Assembly: GCF_003202235.1 (NCBI RefSeq)
Contig: NZ_MASU01000005.1
Span: 62,001-126,000, forward strand
Direction: 5' to 3'
Source of the DNA: Prauserella flavalba
Lineage (GTDB): Bacteria; Actinomycetota; Actinomycetes; Mycobacteriales; Pseudonocardiaceae
DNA: 64,000 nucleotides
Shown here: piece after piece, positions 1 to 8,784 of the stretch
Layout: each line of letters begins with the position of its first letter
How positions within the stretch are numbered: the stretch's first letter is position 1
Made by a program: the position numbers and the translations under genes
Notes under the pieces: model-generated
The model's database searches: none
Seen by the model: the letters and a program-made list of their open reading frames with translations, nothing else
What the model was told of the DNA's origin: nothing

Positions 1-1315
1 CGTCGTTCCCGCCTGGCGTGCCCTCCTCGGGCGGCGCGGAGGACGACGGGGGTGCCGGTGTGCTGGTCTCGGTGTGCAGCAGGGTGTCGGAGTCGAGGAC
101 GGCGGTGCCGTACCGGTCGATCACGCCGAACTGGTGGAACTCGGTGACCGCGGAGCCGTCGGGCAGTGTCAGCTCGACGCCGACGTGGACGCTGCCCGCC
201 GCGGTCACCTTCGGCGCGGACACCACGATGACCGCCGCGACGCCCGACCAGTACGCGTCGAACGCGTCCCGGCCCTGCGCCCGCAGCCCCGGGCCGAGCC
301 GCTCCCACGCCTGGTCGGTTCCGCCCGGCAGCGGTGCGTAGAACGCGGCCACGGCCTGCCGCGATGCACTCGCGGTGAGCGAGCCGCCCGCCTCCGCCGT
401 ACCCGGAGTGGTTCCGGCGCTGTCGTCCTCGGACGAGGTGACGACGAGGAGCACCACGGTCACCAGCACCGCGCCGAGCACGGCCAGCGCGGCCGGCAAC
501 CACCGGCGGCGCCCGGCCGGGCCGGCGGGCCGGGGCCGGGCCCGCGGCCGTGCCGCCACGGCGGGCAGGGTCTTCGTGAACGCCGGTGCTCCGGCGAGGG
601 GAGTGGTCGGGTCGTCGGCCCCGCCCGCGCCGACGAGCGCGGGCTGCTTCGCGGCGACGAGCGCGCGGGCCTCGGCCACCGCGCGCAGGTCCTCCGCGGC
701 CTCGGCCGCGGTGCTGCGCTCGGCCGGGTCCGCCGCCAGCATCGCGTCCAGCACCGGCGCGAGCGGCCCGGCCTGCGTGCCTCCGGGCAGGATCTCCGAC
801 AGCGTGGCCCCGAGCGCGTGGACGTCGGCATCCGGCGTCACCCGCCCCTTGGCGGCGGGTGAGACGAAGCCGCCGAGCTTCACGGTGCCGTCGTCGCCGA
901 CGAGGACCGTGCCCGGGGTGACGTCACCGTGCACGATCCCGGCCTGGTGTGCCTCCGCGAGCGCCGACGCCACCTGCGCACCGACGCGCGCGGCCTCCAT
1001 CGGCGGCAGCGGCCCGTCCTCGGCCACGACCTCGTCGAGGCTGCGGCTCGGGAAGTACTCCATGATCAGCAGTGCTGACCCGTCGTGGTCGTCGACGTCG
1101 TGCACCGACACCACGTGCGGATGGCGCAGCCGCGAGGCCTCGCGTCCCTCGCGCACGGCCCGCTCCGCCTGCGCCGGGTCCGGGCGCAGCTGCTTGATCG
1201 CGACCGGCCGCTTGAGCCGCTCGTCCACGGCCTTCCACACCGTGCTCGTCGTCCCGCCGCCCAGGCGCCGCCGCACCCGGTAACGGCCCGCCACGAGCTT
1301 GCCGACCTCGCTCAC
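1..1315 (-). CDS. Membrane-anchored Ser/Thr pseudokinase with extracellular NTF2-like domain (partial)
   Basis: GTG start with GGGTGG upstream; the 3' end lies outside the window. The N-terminal half is a PknB-like kinase fold: glycine loop LGGGTTSTVW and VAIK lysine (about K41). The catalytic core is broken. HRDxKxxN reads HGDVTPGT (129-136), keeping Asp131 but losing the Lys and Asn, and DFG reads GGF (148-150), losing the metal-binding Asp. One membrane helix follows (about 271-293), then a domain beginning AVAAFYAPLPGG that resembles NTF2/SnoaL-like sensor domains. By family knowledge, loss of DFG-Asp and the loop Asn usually abolishes phosphotransfer, so a scaffold or sensor role is inferred. 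The ligand is unknown. The gene stands alone, divergent from nothing recognisable on its 5' side. Confidence 0.85.
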   Translation of the reverse strand, partial: MSEVGKLVAGRYRVRRRLGGGTTSTVWKAVDERLKRPVAIKQLRPDPAQAERAVREGREASRLRHPHVVSVHDVDDHDGSALLIMEYFPSRSLDEVVAEDGPLPPMEAARVGAQVASALAEAHQAGIVHGDVTPGTVLVGDDGTVKLGGFVSPAAKGRVTPDADVHALGATLSEILPGGTQAGPLAPVLDAMLAADPAERSTAAEAAEDLRAVAEARALVAAKQPALVGAGGADDPTTPLAGAPAFTKTLPAVAARPRARPRPAGPAGRRRWLPAALAVLGAVLVTVVLLVVTSSEDDSAGTTPGTAEAGGSLTASASRQAVAAFYAPLPGGTDQAWERLGPGLRAQGRDAFDAYWSGVAAVIVVSAPKVTAAGSVHVGVELTLPDGSAVTEFHQFGVIDRYGTAVLDSDTLLHTETSTPAPPSSSAPPEEGTPGGND

Positions 1316-1394
1316 CGGCCACCCTGTCTCTGCATCACCCGATCAGGTTATGTGCTTGCGTTGGGTATCCGGCGGTGCCCTGCGCCGTGTCGCG

Positions 1395-2960
1395 TCACGC
1401 CCGGCCGTAACCCCCGGTCAGCGTCGTCCAGAGATCGGCGTCGAATCCTTCCAGCGGCAGCTCGGCCACCATGTAGCGCACCGCGTATTCCACCTTCGCC
1501 CGCCAGCGCGCCGCCGCTTCTTCCGGGGAACCGGCGCGCAGGGCGGCGAAGATGCCGGTGGCGTCGAGCACCATCCGGTCCACCGCGTCGGCGTAGTCGA
1601 GCCCGAGGATCGAGATGAACATGCGCAGCTGCACGCCGAGCCGGTTGAAGTGCAGCGCGGTGCGCGGCAGCTCCGCGGCCTCCGCCATCGCCTCCTGAAA
1701 GCGCAGGTCCGCCTCGGCGGTCGCGTCGACGTGGCCGCGTCTCGCCATCGCGCGCACCTCGGCGACGGCCGAGGCGACGGGCCGCAGCGCCGGGCCGTCG
1801 CGCGTGGCCAGCTTGCGCACGAGCAGGGAGCCGAGCAGCGCGCGGGCGGCGTAGGTCTCGAGCACGTCGGCCGCGTGCATCCGGGGCACCGCGGCGCCCC
1901 GGTTGGGCAGCAGGTCGAGCAGCCCGTCGTCGGCGAGCGTGCGCAGCGCGTCCCTGACCGTGCCGCGGGAGACCCCGAGCTGGGCCGCCAGCGGTGCCTC
2001 CTTGATGCGCTCGCCCGGCTGGAACCGGCCGCCCGCGATCGACTCGCGCAGCACCGGCACCACCCGGTCGGCCAGGCGCGCCCCGGCGGACGGACGGGCT
2101 ACGGGCGGGTAAACCGGCGCGATGGGTGAGTCGTTAGTGCTGTGCCACTTCCGCACCCACGAGAAGGCCTCGGTGGGTGCGCGGCTCCAGGCGCGCAGCC
2201 TCCCGGTCAGCTCGGTGACGTCCGCCGAGGCGAGCGCGGGGGAGCGAAGGGCCCGTCCGGCCTGGGCGTGCCAGTGCGCGGGCGTCGGCGCGACGACCGG
2301 CAGGAACCGCGAGCGCTGCCGCACCCACGCCTCGGCGGCGGCGCCCGCCCCGGACAGCAGCACCACCACCCGCCCGGGCGCGGGCACGGCCCGGTCGACG
2401 GCGCCCAGGAACGCGCGCGGCCCGCTCGCGGGTGCGGCCGGCCGCGACCGGGTGGTGGCGACCGCGGCGAACAGGGTCTGCGTGCCGGTGAGCGCGACGT
2501 CGCGCGCGGCGGGCGCGGCCGGGCCGGCCGCGCCGTCCCCGGCGAACGCCACGACGAGCGCTTCCCGGTCGAAATACACGCCCGCGACGTGCCGGACCTC
2601 GTCGGCCAGGCTCGGCGCCGCCTCGGGCCCGGAGGGCCACAGTGTGCGGAGGATGCGGCTCACCGTGCTCTGGCTCAGGCCCGTCTCGGCCGCGAGCGAG
2701 CGGGTCGACCACGGCCCCTTCGGTGGCGGGGTGAGCAGGGCCGCGAGCACGCGGTCCGTGCCGTCGTGCCCGACGGTGCTCGGCCTGCCGGGGCGGGTGC
2801 GGTCGGTGAGCCCGTCCGGCCCGGCCTCGGCGACCGTTCCCGCCTCCGCGCACGCCAGCACGATCCGGGCGCGGAGCACGAGCGCCTGCGGGGTACCCGG
2901 GCTGCGGGCCCAGCGCAGCAGGGTCGCGCGGTCGGCGTCGCCGAGCTGGAGTACGGGCAT
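1395..2960 (-). CDS. GntR/FadR-type (FCD) regulator fused to a dead IS630-type transposase domain
   Basis: A single open frame of 521 codons. Residues 1-270 follow the IS630/Tc1-mariner order: a shortened first helix-turn-helix, an intact second one (WSTRSLAAETGLSQSTV, about 86-102), then a DDE-like fold (VRHVAGVYFD, SRFLPVVAPTPAHWHAQ). All three acidic residues appear lost: DE reads AG, LDN reads LSG, and the final NxxE is Gly. Residues about 290-355 are a GntR winged helix (LGVSRGTVRDALRTL) and 360-515 an all-helical FCD effector domain. It is divergent from the permease at 3106 and probably represses it through the palindrome at 3024. An alternative reading is a transposase remnant reading through into a separate gntR with a GTG start near 2110, but no stop interrupts the frame. 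Confidence 0.75.
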   Translation of the reverse strand: MPVLQLGDADRATLLRWARSPGTPQALVLRARIVLACAEAGTVAEAGPDGLTDRTRPGRPSTVGHDGTDRVLAALLTPPPKGPWSTRSLAAETGLSQSTVSRILRTLWPSGPEAAPSLADEVRHVAGVYFDREALVVAFAGDGAAGPAAPAARDVALTGTQTLFAAVATTRSRPAAPASGPRAFLGAVDRAVPAPGRVVVLLSGAGAAAEAWVRQRSRFLPVVAPTPAHWHAQAGRALRSPALASADVTELTGRLRAWSRAPTEAFSWVRKWHSTNDSPIAPVYPPVARPSAGARLADRVVPVLRESIAGGRFQPGERIKEAPLAAQLGVSRGTVRDALRTLADDGLLDLLPNRGAAVPRMHAADVLETYAARALLGSLLVRKLATRDGPALRPVASAVAEVRAMARRGHVDATAEADLRFQEAMAEAAELPRTALHFNRLGVQLRMFISILGLDYADAVDRMVLDATGIFAALRAGSPEEAAARWRAKVEYAVRYMVAELPLEGFDADLWTTLTGGYGRA

Positions 2961-3023
2961 GCCCGCGAGTGTAGCTCCACTTTTGACTCAAGAAAGATTG
3001 TTCATGCAGTTCGAAGTTCAGAC

Positions 3024-3054
3024 TGTTGTCAACAATGTGGCCGCTACCCATACT
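3024..3054 (+). promoter_or_regulatory. Promoter with overlapping GntR-type operator for the permease/OYE operon
   Basis: A -35 like TTGTCA (3026-3031) lies 17 bases before a -10 like CATACT (3049-3054). The perfect palindrome TGTTGTCAACA (3024-3034) covers the -35 box. FadR-family regulators typically bind short TTGT-n-ACAA dyads, so repression by the adjacent regulator is inferred. Confidence 0.5.
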
Positions 3055-3105
3055 TCACCGCTATCCAAGACTGGTTCACGGGGGACCGAAGCGAGGAGTA
3101 ACCCG

Positions 3106-4470
3106 GTGCAGCATTCGATCATCGACGCCGAGCCGTACGGGAAGTTCCACCGAAAACTGTTCTTCCTGTCGGCGGGCGGGCCGTTCCTGGACGGCTACAT
3201 CCTGAGCATCATCGGCGTGGCCATCGGCGGCGCGTCCCGCGACCTGGGGCTCACGGCGACGCAGGAGGGTCTCGTCGGCGCGTCCGCACTGGTCGGTGTG
3301 CTGCTCGGCGGGCTCGTCTTCGGCTGGGTCACCGACCGGATCGGCCGCCAGCTGATGTACACGATCGACCTGATCGCGCTGGTGCTCTCGTCGGCACTGT
3401 GCGTGTTCGTGGACGACGCGTGGTGGCTGATCGTGCTGCGGGTGATCGCCGGGATCGCCGTCGGCGCCGACTACCCGATCGCGACGTCGCTGCTCGCCGA
3501 GTGGCTGCCGGCCGACCGGCGTGGCCGCACGATGGGCGCCCTCGTGGCGGCCTGGTTCGTCGGCGCGGCCACCGCCTACCTCGTCGGCTACGTCGTCGCC
3601 TCGGTCGCGGGCGACGAGCCGTGGCGCTGGGTGCTGGCGAGCGGCGCGCTGCCCGGCATCGTCATCCTGCTGGCGCGTCTCGGCACGCCCGAGTCGCCGC
3701 GCTGGCTGCTGCGCCACGGCCGCCGCGACGACGCCCGCGAGGCCATCAAGACCGCGTTCGGCCGCTACCCGACCGACGCCGAGCTCGACGTGCTCGCCGC
3801 GCAGGAGCCGCCCACGAAGTCCCGGCTCTCGCGGGTGTTCACCGGCGGCTACCTCAAGCGGACCCTGTTCGCGGGCGGCTTCTGGCTCTGCCAGGTCGCG
3901 CCAGCCTTCGCGATCATCACGTTCTACCCCGTCGTGCTCGGCGAGTACGGGTTCTCCGACGGCAACAGCGCGCTGCTGTGGTCGGCCGCGGTCACGCTCG
4001 TGACGATGGCGGGCTGCCTGCCCTGCATCCGGCTGGTGGAGTCCTGGGGCCGCCGTCCGGTGATCATCTGGACGTTCGTGGCCTCCGCGGTGCCGCTGGC
4101 CGTGCTCGGCTTCTTCCCCGCGCTGCCCGCGGTGCTCGCGATCATCATGTTCTCGGTCAACGCGCTCGCCCAGGGCGGCGGCAACATCCTGCAGTGGATC
4201 TACCCGACCGAGCTGTTCCCCACCGACATCCGCGCCTCGGCCGTCGGCGTGGCGAGCGCGATCAGCCGGATCGGCGCGGCGGGCGGCACCTATCTGCTGC
4301 CGGTCAGCCTCGAACACCTCGGCCTTGGCCCGACGATGCTGATCGGCGCCGGCATCGCCGTCGCGGGCACCGTGATCTGCGTGCTGTGGGCACCCGAGAC
4401 GCGCGGCCGCTCGCTGCACGACACCGCGTCCACCGGCGCCGCCACCGCCTCCGCGCCCAGCAGGGTCTGA
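3106..4470 (+). CDS. MFS transporter, sugar/aromatic-acid porter type
   Basis: 454 residues, GTG start with GAGGAG 8 bases upstream. It shows about 12 membrane helices and the MFS signatures between helices 2 and 3 (GWVTDRIGRQ), at the end of helix 6 (PESPRWLLRHGR), and in the second half (ESWGRRPVI, PTELFPTDIRASAVG). These are characteristic of sugar-porter/SHS-type carriers at the inner membrane. It lies 14 bases before the amine-type flavoenzyme, so the two almost certainly form one operon. The likely substrate is whatever that enzyme demethylates or oxidises, for example an N-methylated amino acid. The substrate is inferred only. Confidence 0.9.
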   Translation: MQHSIIDAEPYGKFHRKLFFLSAGGPFLDGYILSIIGVAIGGASRDLGLTATQEGLVGASALVGVLLGGLVFGWVTDRIGRQLMYTIDLIALVLSSALCVFVDDAWWLIVLRVIAGIAVGADYPIATSLLAEWLPADRRGRTMGALVAAWFVGAATAYLVGYVVASVAGDEPWRWVLASGALPGIVILLARLGTPESPRWLLRHGRRDDAREAIKTAFGRYPTDAELDVLAAQEPPTKSRLSRVFTGGYLKRTLFAGGFWLCQVAPAFAIITFYPVVLGEYGFSDGNSALLWSAAVTLVTMAGCLPCIRLVESWGRRPVIIWTFVASAVPLAVLGFFPALPAVLAIIMFSVNALAQGGGNILQWIYPTELFPTDIRASAVGVASAISRIGAAGGTYLLPVSLEHLGLGPTMLIGAGIAVAGTVICVLWAPETRGRSLHDTASTGAATASAPSRV

Positions 4471-4484
4471 AGGAAGGAACCGAA

Positions 4485-6530
4485 GTGTCCACAACGGACC
4501 CGCTGCTCACGCCTTTCCGGCTGAGGAACCTGACCCTGCGCAACCGCATCGTCAGCACATCGCACGAGCCGGGCTACGGCGAGAACGGCCTGCCCACCGA
4601 CCGCTACCGCGCCTACCACGTCGAGAAGGCACGCGGCGGCATCGCGCTGACCATGATCGGCGGCGGCGCGGTGGTGAGCGGCGACGACGTGCCGTCGTTC
4701 GCGAACCTGCGCATGCACTCCGACGACGTCGTGCCGTGGCTGCGCAGGCTGTCGGACGAGGTGCACGCCGAGGGTGCGGCCGTGATGACGCAGCTGACCC
4801 ACCTCGGCCACCGCACCAGCAACTACCGGGGCGACTGGCTGCCCGTGCTGTCGGTGGGCAACGTCCGCGAGCCCGCGCACCGGGCGTTCACCCGCGAGGC
4901 CGAACCCCACGACCTGCGCCGGATCGCGGCCGACTTCGCCGCCGCCGCGGTGCGGTGCGCCGAGGGCGGGCTCGACGGCGTGGAGCTCATGGCCTACGGG
5001 CACCTGCTCGACAGCTTCTGGTCGCCCGCGATGAACCGGCGCACCGACGGCTACGGCGGCGACCTGGAGAGCAGGCTGCGGTTCCCGCTCGAGGTGATCG
5101 CCGCCGTCCGGGAAGCCGTCGGGCCGGACTTCGTGGTGGGCATCCGGATGGCGGTGGAGGAACGCCGCCCCGGCGGCCTCTCCGCCGAGGAGGGCTTCGA
5201 GATCGCACGCCGCGTCACCGAGGCGGGCATCGACTTCATCAGCGTCATCCGCGGCCACATCTCCACGGAGGACGGTCTGTCGCGGGTCATCCCGCCGATG
5301 GGCGAGCGCTCGGCTCCGCACCTGACGGTGGCGGGAGCCCTGCGCGAGCACGTCGGCGTGCCGGTGATGCACGCCGCCCGCATCGCCGACCTCGCCACCG
5401 CGCGGCACGCGATCGCCGACGGCCTGCTCGATCTCGTCGGTATGACCCGTGCGCACCTGGCCGACCCTCACCTCGTCGCCAAGCTGCGGGCGGGGCAGGC
5501 GGATCGCATCCGGCCGTGCGTCGGGGCGAGCGCGTGCATCGACGCCGCCTACACCGGCGAGCCCGCCTACTGCGTCCACAACGCCGCGACGGGAAGGGAA
5601 CTCCAGCTGCCGCACCGGATCCCCGCGGCACGGCACGCGCGGCGCGCGGTGGTGATCGGGGCCGGGCCCGCCGGGCTCGAAGCGGCGAGGGTGCTCGCCG
5701 AGCGGGGGCACGACGTGACGGTGTTCGAGGCGGCCGACAAGCCGGGCGGGCAGTTGCTGCTCGCCGCCACCTCGCCGAGACGGCGGGATCTCATCGGCAT
5801 CGTGGACTGGCGCGTCGGCGAGCTGGAGCGGCTCGGCGTGCGGGTGAAGCTCAACCACTTCGCCGAGGCCGGCGAGGTGCTCGACCTGCGCCCCGACGTG
5901 GTCGTGGTGGCGACCGGCGGCACCCCGGACACGTCGTTCCTGCGCGCGGGCGCCGACCTGGTGCACGACACGTGGGACGTGCTCTCCGGCGCGGTGCGGC
6001 CGTCCGGCTCGGTGCTCGTGTACGACGACCACGGCGGCCACCCCGCGCTCGACGCGGTGGACGTGCTCGTGGCCTCGGGCGCCGACGTCGAGTGGGTCAG
6101 TCCGGAAAGGACGATCGGCGTCGACGTGGGCAGCGTGAACGCGCCACCGTACCTGCGCACGCTCACGCGCGGTGGTGTGCGCGTGACACTGCTCCACCGG
6201 CTGCTCGCCGTCGAGCGTGACGGCGGGCGGCTGCGGGCGAGCTTCACCAGCGACCTGGAGGAGTCCGGGGCCGAGGTGCTCACCCGCGTCGCCGACCACG
6301 TCGTGGTGGAGCACGGCACCCTGCCCAACGCCGAGCTCTACCACGAGCTGGTGCCGCAATCGGTGAATCTCGGTGAGATCAAGGTGGACGAGCTCCTCCG
6401 CGTCGTCGCCCAGCCACCGGGACCGAACGCGGACGGGCTGTTCCGGCTCTACCGCGTCGGCGACGCGGTGAGCAGCCGCAGCATCCACTCGGCCGTGCTC
6501 GACGCGTTCCGGCTGTGTGTCGCCGTGTGA
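4485..6530 (+). CDS. FMN/FAD NADH-flavin oxidoreductase, N-methylproline demethylase/TMADH-like
   Basis: 681 residues, GTG start after GGAAGGA. Residues 1-370 form an Old Yellow Enzyme barrel. A cysteine segment follows, then an FAD/NAD domain starting VVIGAGPAGLEAARVL. The 4Fe-4S motif of this superfamily (CxxCxxC-x11/12-C) reads CVGASAC...YC, so the second cysteine is Ala. As I recall, N-methylproline (stachydrine pathway) demethylases share this variant and the following HNAATGRE segment. The N-terminal region (GHRTSNYRGDWLPVLSV, REPAHRAF) also fits that amine-demethylating branch better than 2,4-dienoyl-CoA reductase. Function is inferred: oxidative demethylation of an imported methylamine. 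It is cotranscribed with the permease and controlled by the divergent GntR fusion. Confidence 0.75.
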   Translation: MSTTDPLLTPFRLRNLTLRNRIVSTSHEPGYGENGLPTDRYRAYHVEKARGGIALTMIGGGAVVSGDDVPSFANLRMHSDDVVPWLRRLSDEVHAEGAAVMTQLTHLGHRTSNYRGDWLPVLSVGNVREPAHRAFTREAEPHDLRRIAADFAAAAVRCAEGGLDGVELMAYGHLLDSFWSPAMNRRTDGYGGDLESRLRFPLEVIAAVREAVGPDFVVGIRMAVEERRPGGLSAEEGFEIARRVTEAGIDFISVIRGHISTEDGLSRVIPPMGERSAPHLTVAGALREHVGVPVMHAARIADLATARHAIADGLLDLVGMTRAHLADPHLVAKLRAGQADRIRPCVGASACIDAAYTGEPAYCVHNAATGRELQLPHRIPAARHARRAVVIGAGPAGLEAARVLAERGHDVTVFEAADKPGGQLLLAATSPRRRDLIGIVDWRVGELERLGVRVKLNHFAEAGEVLDLRPDVVVVATGGTPDTSFLRAGADLVHDTWDVLSGAVRPSGSVLVYDDHGGHPALDAVDVLVASGADVEWVSPERTIGVDVGSVNAPPYLRTLTRGGVRVTLLHRLLAVERDGGRLRASFTSDLEESGAEVLTRVADHVVVEHGTLPNAELYHELVPQSVNLGEIKVDELLRVVAQPPGPNADGLFRLYRVGDAVSSRSIHSAVLDAFRLCVAV

Positions 6531-6534
6531 GGCC

Positions 6535-7833
6535 TCAGCCCGCGAGCGCGCGGGCCACGGCCGACGGCCGCAGTAGCGCGGACGGCGGGTCGACGAACGC
6601 GCTGACCCGCATGAACCGCGCCGCGAGCACGGGGTCGCGCTCCGCGGCGGTCAGCACCCGCTCGACGTAACGGTTGCTCAGCCGCACCGCGAGCGGCCGG
6701 GGCGCCTCGACCTCTGGCAACGCCAGGTCGCCGCCCACGGCCAGCCGCCACGCCACGCCGATCGGGCCCGCCGACGCGCGGAAGAACCGCCGTGCCAGGT
6801 GGTCTCCGCCGCGGCGCACGCACCGCCGCAACGCCTGTGCCTCGAGCGCGGCGACGGACATGCCCTGCCCGTAGAGCGGGTTGAAGCTGCAGATCGCGTC
6901 GCCGAACACGAGCAGGCCCTCCGGGAACCGCCGCAGGCGGTCGTAGCGGCGCCACCGGCTCGCCGGGAACGCGAACGTCGCGACGTCGGAGAGCGGTTCG
7001 GCCTCGCGCAGCGCCTTCTCGACGTGCTTCGGCACGCGGTCGGCCACGAAACCGATCATGCCGGGCAGGTCGGGGCTCGGCCTGCGGTCCCCGTAGCCGG
7101 CCACGGTGAACAGCCACGTGTCGTGTTCGTAGGCGAACAGCCCCATGCCGGTGGGGCGGTCCGGGGTGGCCCCGATGACGACGAGCTTCTCGGGTACGGC
7201 GCGGGGCCGCAGCCGGACGAGCGCGCTCGTGTAGCGCAGCCGCACCGGCACTTCGCGCTCCTCGGGCCGCGGGTAACCGAGCTCCGTCAGCCACGCCGGA
7301 GTGCGGGCGCCGCGGCCGAGGGCGTCGACCACCAGGTCCGCGGCGATCGTCTCCGGCGAGCCCGCGTCGACCCGCACGCCGGTCACCCGCCGCCGGTCGG
7401 GTGTCGTGGTCAGCCCGGCGACGGCACATCCGTCGCGGATCTCCACGTTCGGCAGGGCCCGCACCCGCTCGCGCACGTGGGCCTCCAGGAACGGCCTGCT
7501 CGGCTGGTAGGTCGTGGGCAGGCGCATCTCGCGGCAGAGCCGGTGCCCGCCGGGCGCGAAATGCAGCAGCGAGTAGTCCTCGATCGTCTCCGCTCCGTCG
7601 GCGACGAGCTCGGCCAGCAGCCCGGGGAACAGCTCGTCCACGATCGCGGCCCCGCGCGGAAGCAGGGCGTGGACATGCCTGCCCTGCGGGACGCCGCGCC
7701 GGTTCCCGGCCGTACCGGGCAGGCGGTCGCGTTCGAGCACCGTCACGCGGTCGTAGGCGTCGGCGAGCACCCGGGCCGCGAGCAGCCCGCCCATGCCCGC
7801 TCCGAGGACGACGGCGTGTCCGTGCTCAGTCAT
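6535..7833 (-). CDS. FAD-dependent oxidoreductase (aromatic hydroxylase/epoxidase-like)
   Basis: 432 residues. The N-terminal Rossmann motif VVLGAGMGGLLAARVL binds ADP. The mid-protein VVDALGRGARTPAWL and the C-terminal GDAICSFNPLYGQGM are the flavin-binding signatures of the p-hydroxybenzoate hydroxylase/geranylgeranyl reductase superfamily. Its ATG lies inside the stop of the upstream methyltransferase (ATGACTGA, 8-base overlap), so translation is coupled. The pair resembles tailoring enzymes of secondary metabolism, but no biosynthetic core gene is nearby. The substrate is unknown. It converges on the oxidoreductase ending at 6530. Confidence 0.85.
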   Translation of the reverse strand: MTEHGHAVVLGAGMGGLLAARVLADAYDRVTVLERDRLPGTAGNRRGVPQGRHVHALLPRGAAIVDELFPGLLAELVADGAETIEDYSLLHFAPGGHRLCREMRLPTTYQPSRPFLEAHVRERVRALPNVEIRDGCAVAGLTTTPDRRRVTGVRVDAGSPETIAADLVVDALGRGARTPAWLTELGYPRPEEREVPVRLRYTSALVRLRPRAVPEKLVVIGATPDRPTGMGLFAYEHDTWLFTVAGYGDRRPSPDLPGMIGFVADRVPKHVEKALREAEPLSDVATFAFPASRWRRYDRLRRFPEGLLVFGDAICSFNPLYGQGMSVAALEAQALRRCVRRGGDHLARRFFRASAGPIGVAWRLAVGGDLALPEVEAPRPLAVRLSNRYVERVLTAAERDPVLAARFMRVSAFVDPPSALLRPSAVARALAG

Positions 7834-8662
7834 CGTGTCCCTCCTCGACCGTGGCCCACGCGCCGACCAGCGTGGGCAGCCGGAACACCAGCTCGCCCTC
7901 GTCCTGGTGCCGCCGGAACCGTTCCTCCAGGGTGTCCAGGCCCAGCTCCTCCGGGGTCGCGATGCCGGTCCGCACCAGCACCGGCTCCAGCGTGCGGAGG
8001 ATCCCCGTCGCCATGCGCGCGCCCGTCGGATCGCCCGGCGGTCGGTAGCCCTGCAGCCCGAGCACCGCGGCGGGCGGCAGGCCGGCCGCGTCGAACACCG
8101 ACCCCAGGCGGGCGCCGAGGAGCGGGTCGAGCCCGGAGCGCCGGAACGCCTCGGTGAGCCAGTGGACGAGCCGCTCCGCGAACGGCGTGGAGGGCAGCGT
8201 CCCGGCCGCGCTCATCTCGTACTCCATCGCCACGAACACCCCGCCTGGGCGCACGAGCGTGGCGTAGCGGCGCAGCACCCGTGCCGGCTCGGGCGTGTAC
8301 AGCAGGACCAGCCGCCCCACGACCGCGTCGAACGGGCCGGTGATGGGGACGTCGTGCAGGTCCGCGTGCACGAACGACACGTTCGGGACGCCGCGCGCCT
8401 CGGTGCGGCGGGCCGCCCACGCCAGCGCCTGTGCCGAGGCGTCGACGCCGACGACCGAGCCGCCGGGGCCGACCAGGTCGGCGACCTCGAACGCGACGTC
8501 GCCCGCACCCGTGCCCAGGTCGAGCACGCGCATGCCCGGGCCGATGCCGGCGAGCCGCAGGATCGTGCGCGTCGCCGGGGCCAGTGCGGCCGCCTGCTCC
8601 TCCAGCCGGCGCAGCTCGTCCGGGTCGCTGCCGAGCAGGTACGGGGTTTCGGTGGTGGTCAT
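7826..8662 (-). CDS. Class I SAM-dependent methyltransferase
   Basis: 278 residues; ATG chosen because GGGAGG sits about 7 bases upstream. Motif I is VLDLGTGAGDVAFEVA (about 47-62), and the motif II acidic residue lies in VVGVDAS. The post-motif region (FDAVVGRLVLLYTPEP, LRPGGVFVAMEY) is typical of small-molecule Methyltransf_11/25 enzymes of the UbiE type. It is the first gene of a two-gene operon with the FAD monooxygenase and is transcribed divergently from the winged-helix/hydrolase gene at 8785, which may regulate it. The acceptor molecule is unknown. Confidence 0.85.
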   Translation of the reverse strand: MTTTETPYLLGSDPDELRRLEEQAAALAPATRTILRLAGIGPGMRVLDLGTGAGDVAFEVADLVGPGGSVVGVDASAQALAWAARRTEARGVPNVSFVHADLHDVPITGPFDAVVGRLVLLYTPEPARVLRRYATLVRPGGVFVAMEYEMSAAGTLPSTPFAERLVHWLTEAFRRSGLDPLLGARLGSVFDAAGLPPAAVLGLQGYRPPGDPTGARMATGILRTLEPVLVRTGIATPEELGLDTLEERFRRHQDEGELVFRLPTLVGAWATVEEGHDD

Positions 8663-8784
8663 GGCTGTGCCTCCCTCGTGGACTCGCCCGTCCAGGTTGG
8701 CCGCGGAGGGCACTGGTGGCTTGGAGGAAACGTGGGGATGATGTGGAGATTCCGTGGTGGCGGCCGCACGGACGAGGTGGCGCC

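Noticed and set aside
1345..1366. SigB-like GTTA-N12-GGGTAT on the forward strand
   Set aside because: The spacer is too short, GTTA departs from GTTT, and no rightward gene follows.
1395..2960. An active insertion sequence
   Set aside because: No terminal inverted repeats or TA target duplication were seen, and the acidic catalytic residues are gone.
3399..4484. An N-terminal extension of the flavoenzyme frame back through the permease gene
   Set aside because: It overlaps the permease completely, has Arg-rich composition, and the GTG at 4485 has a good ribosome-binding site.
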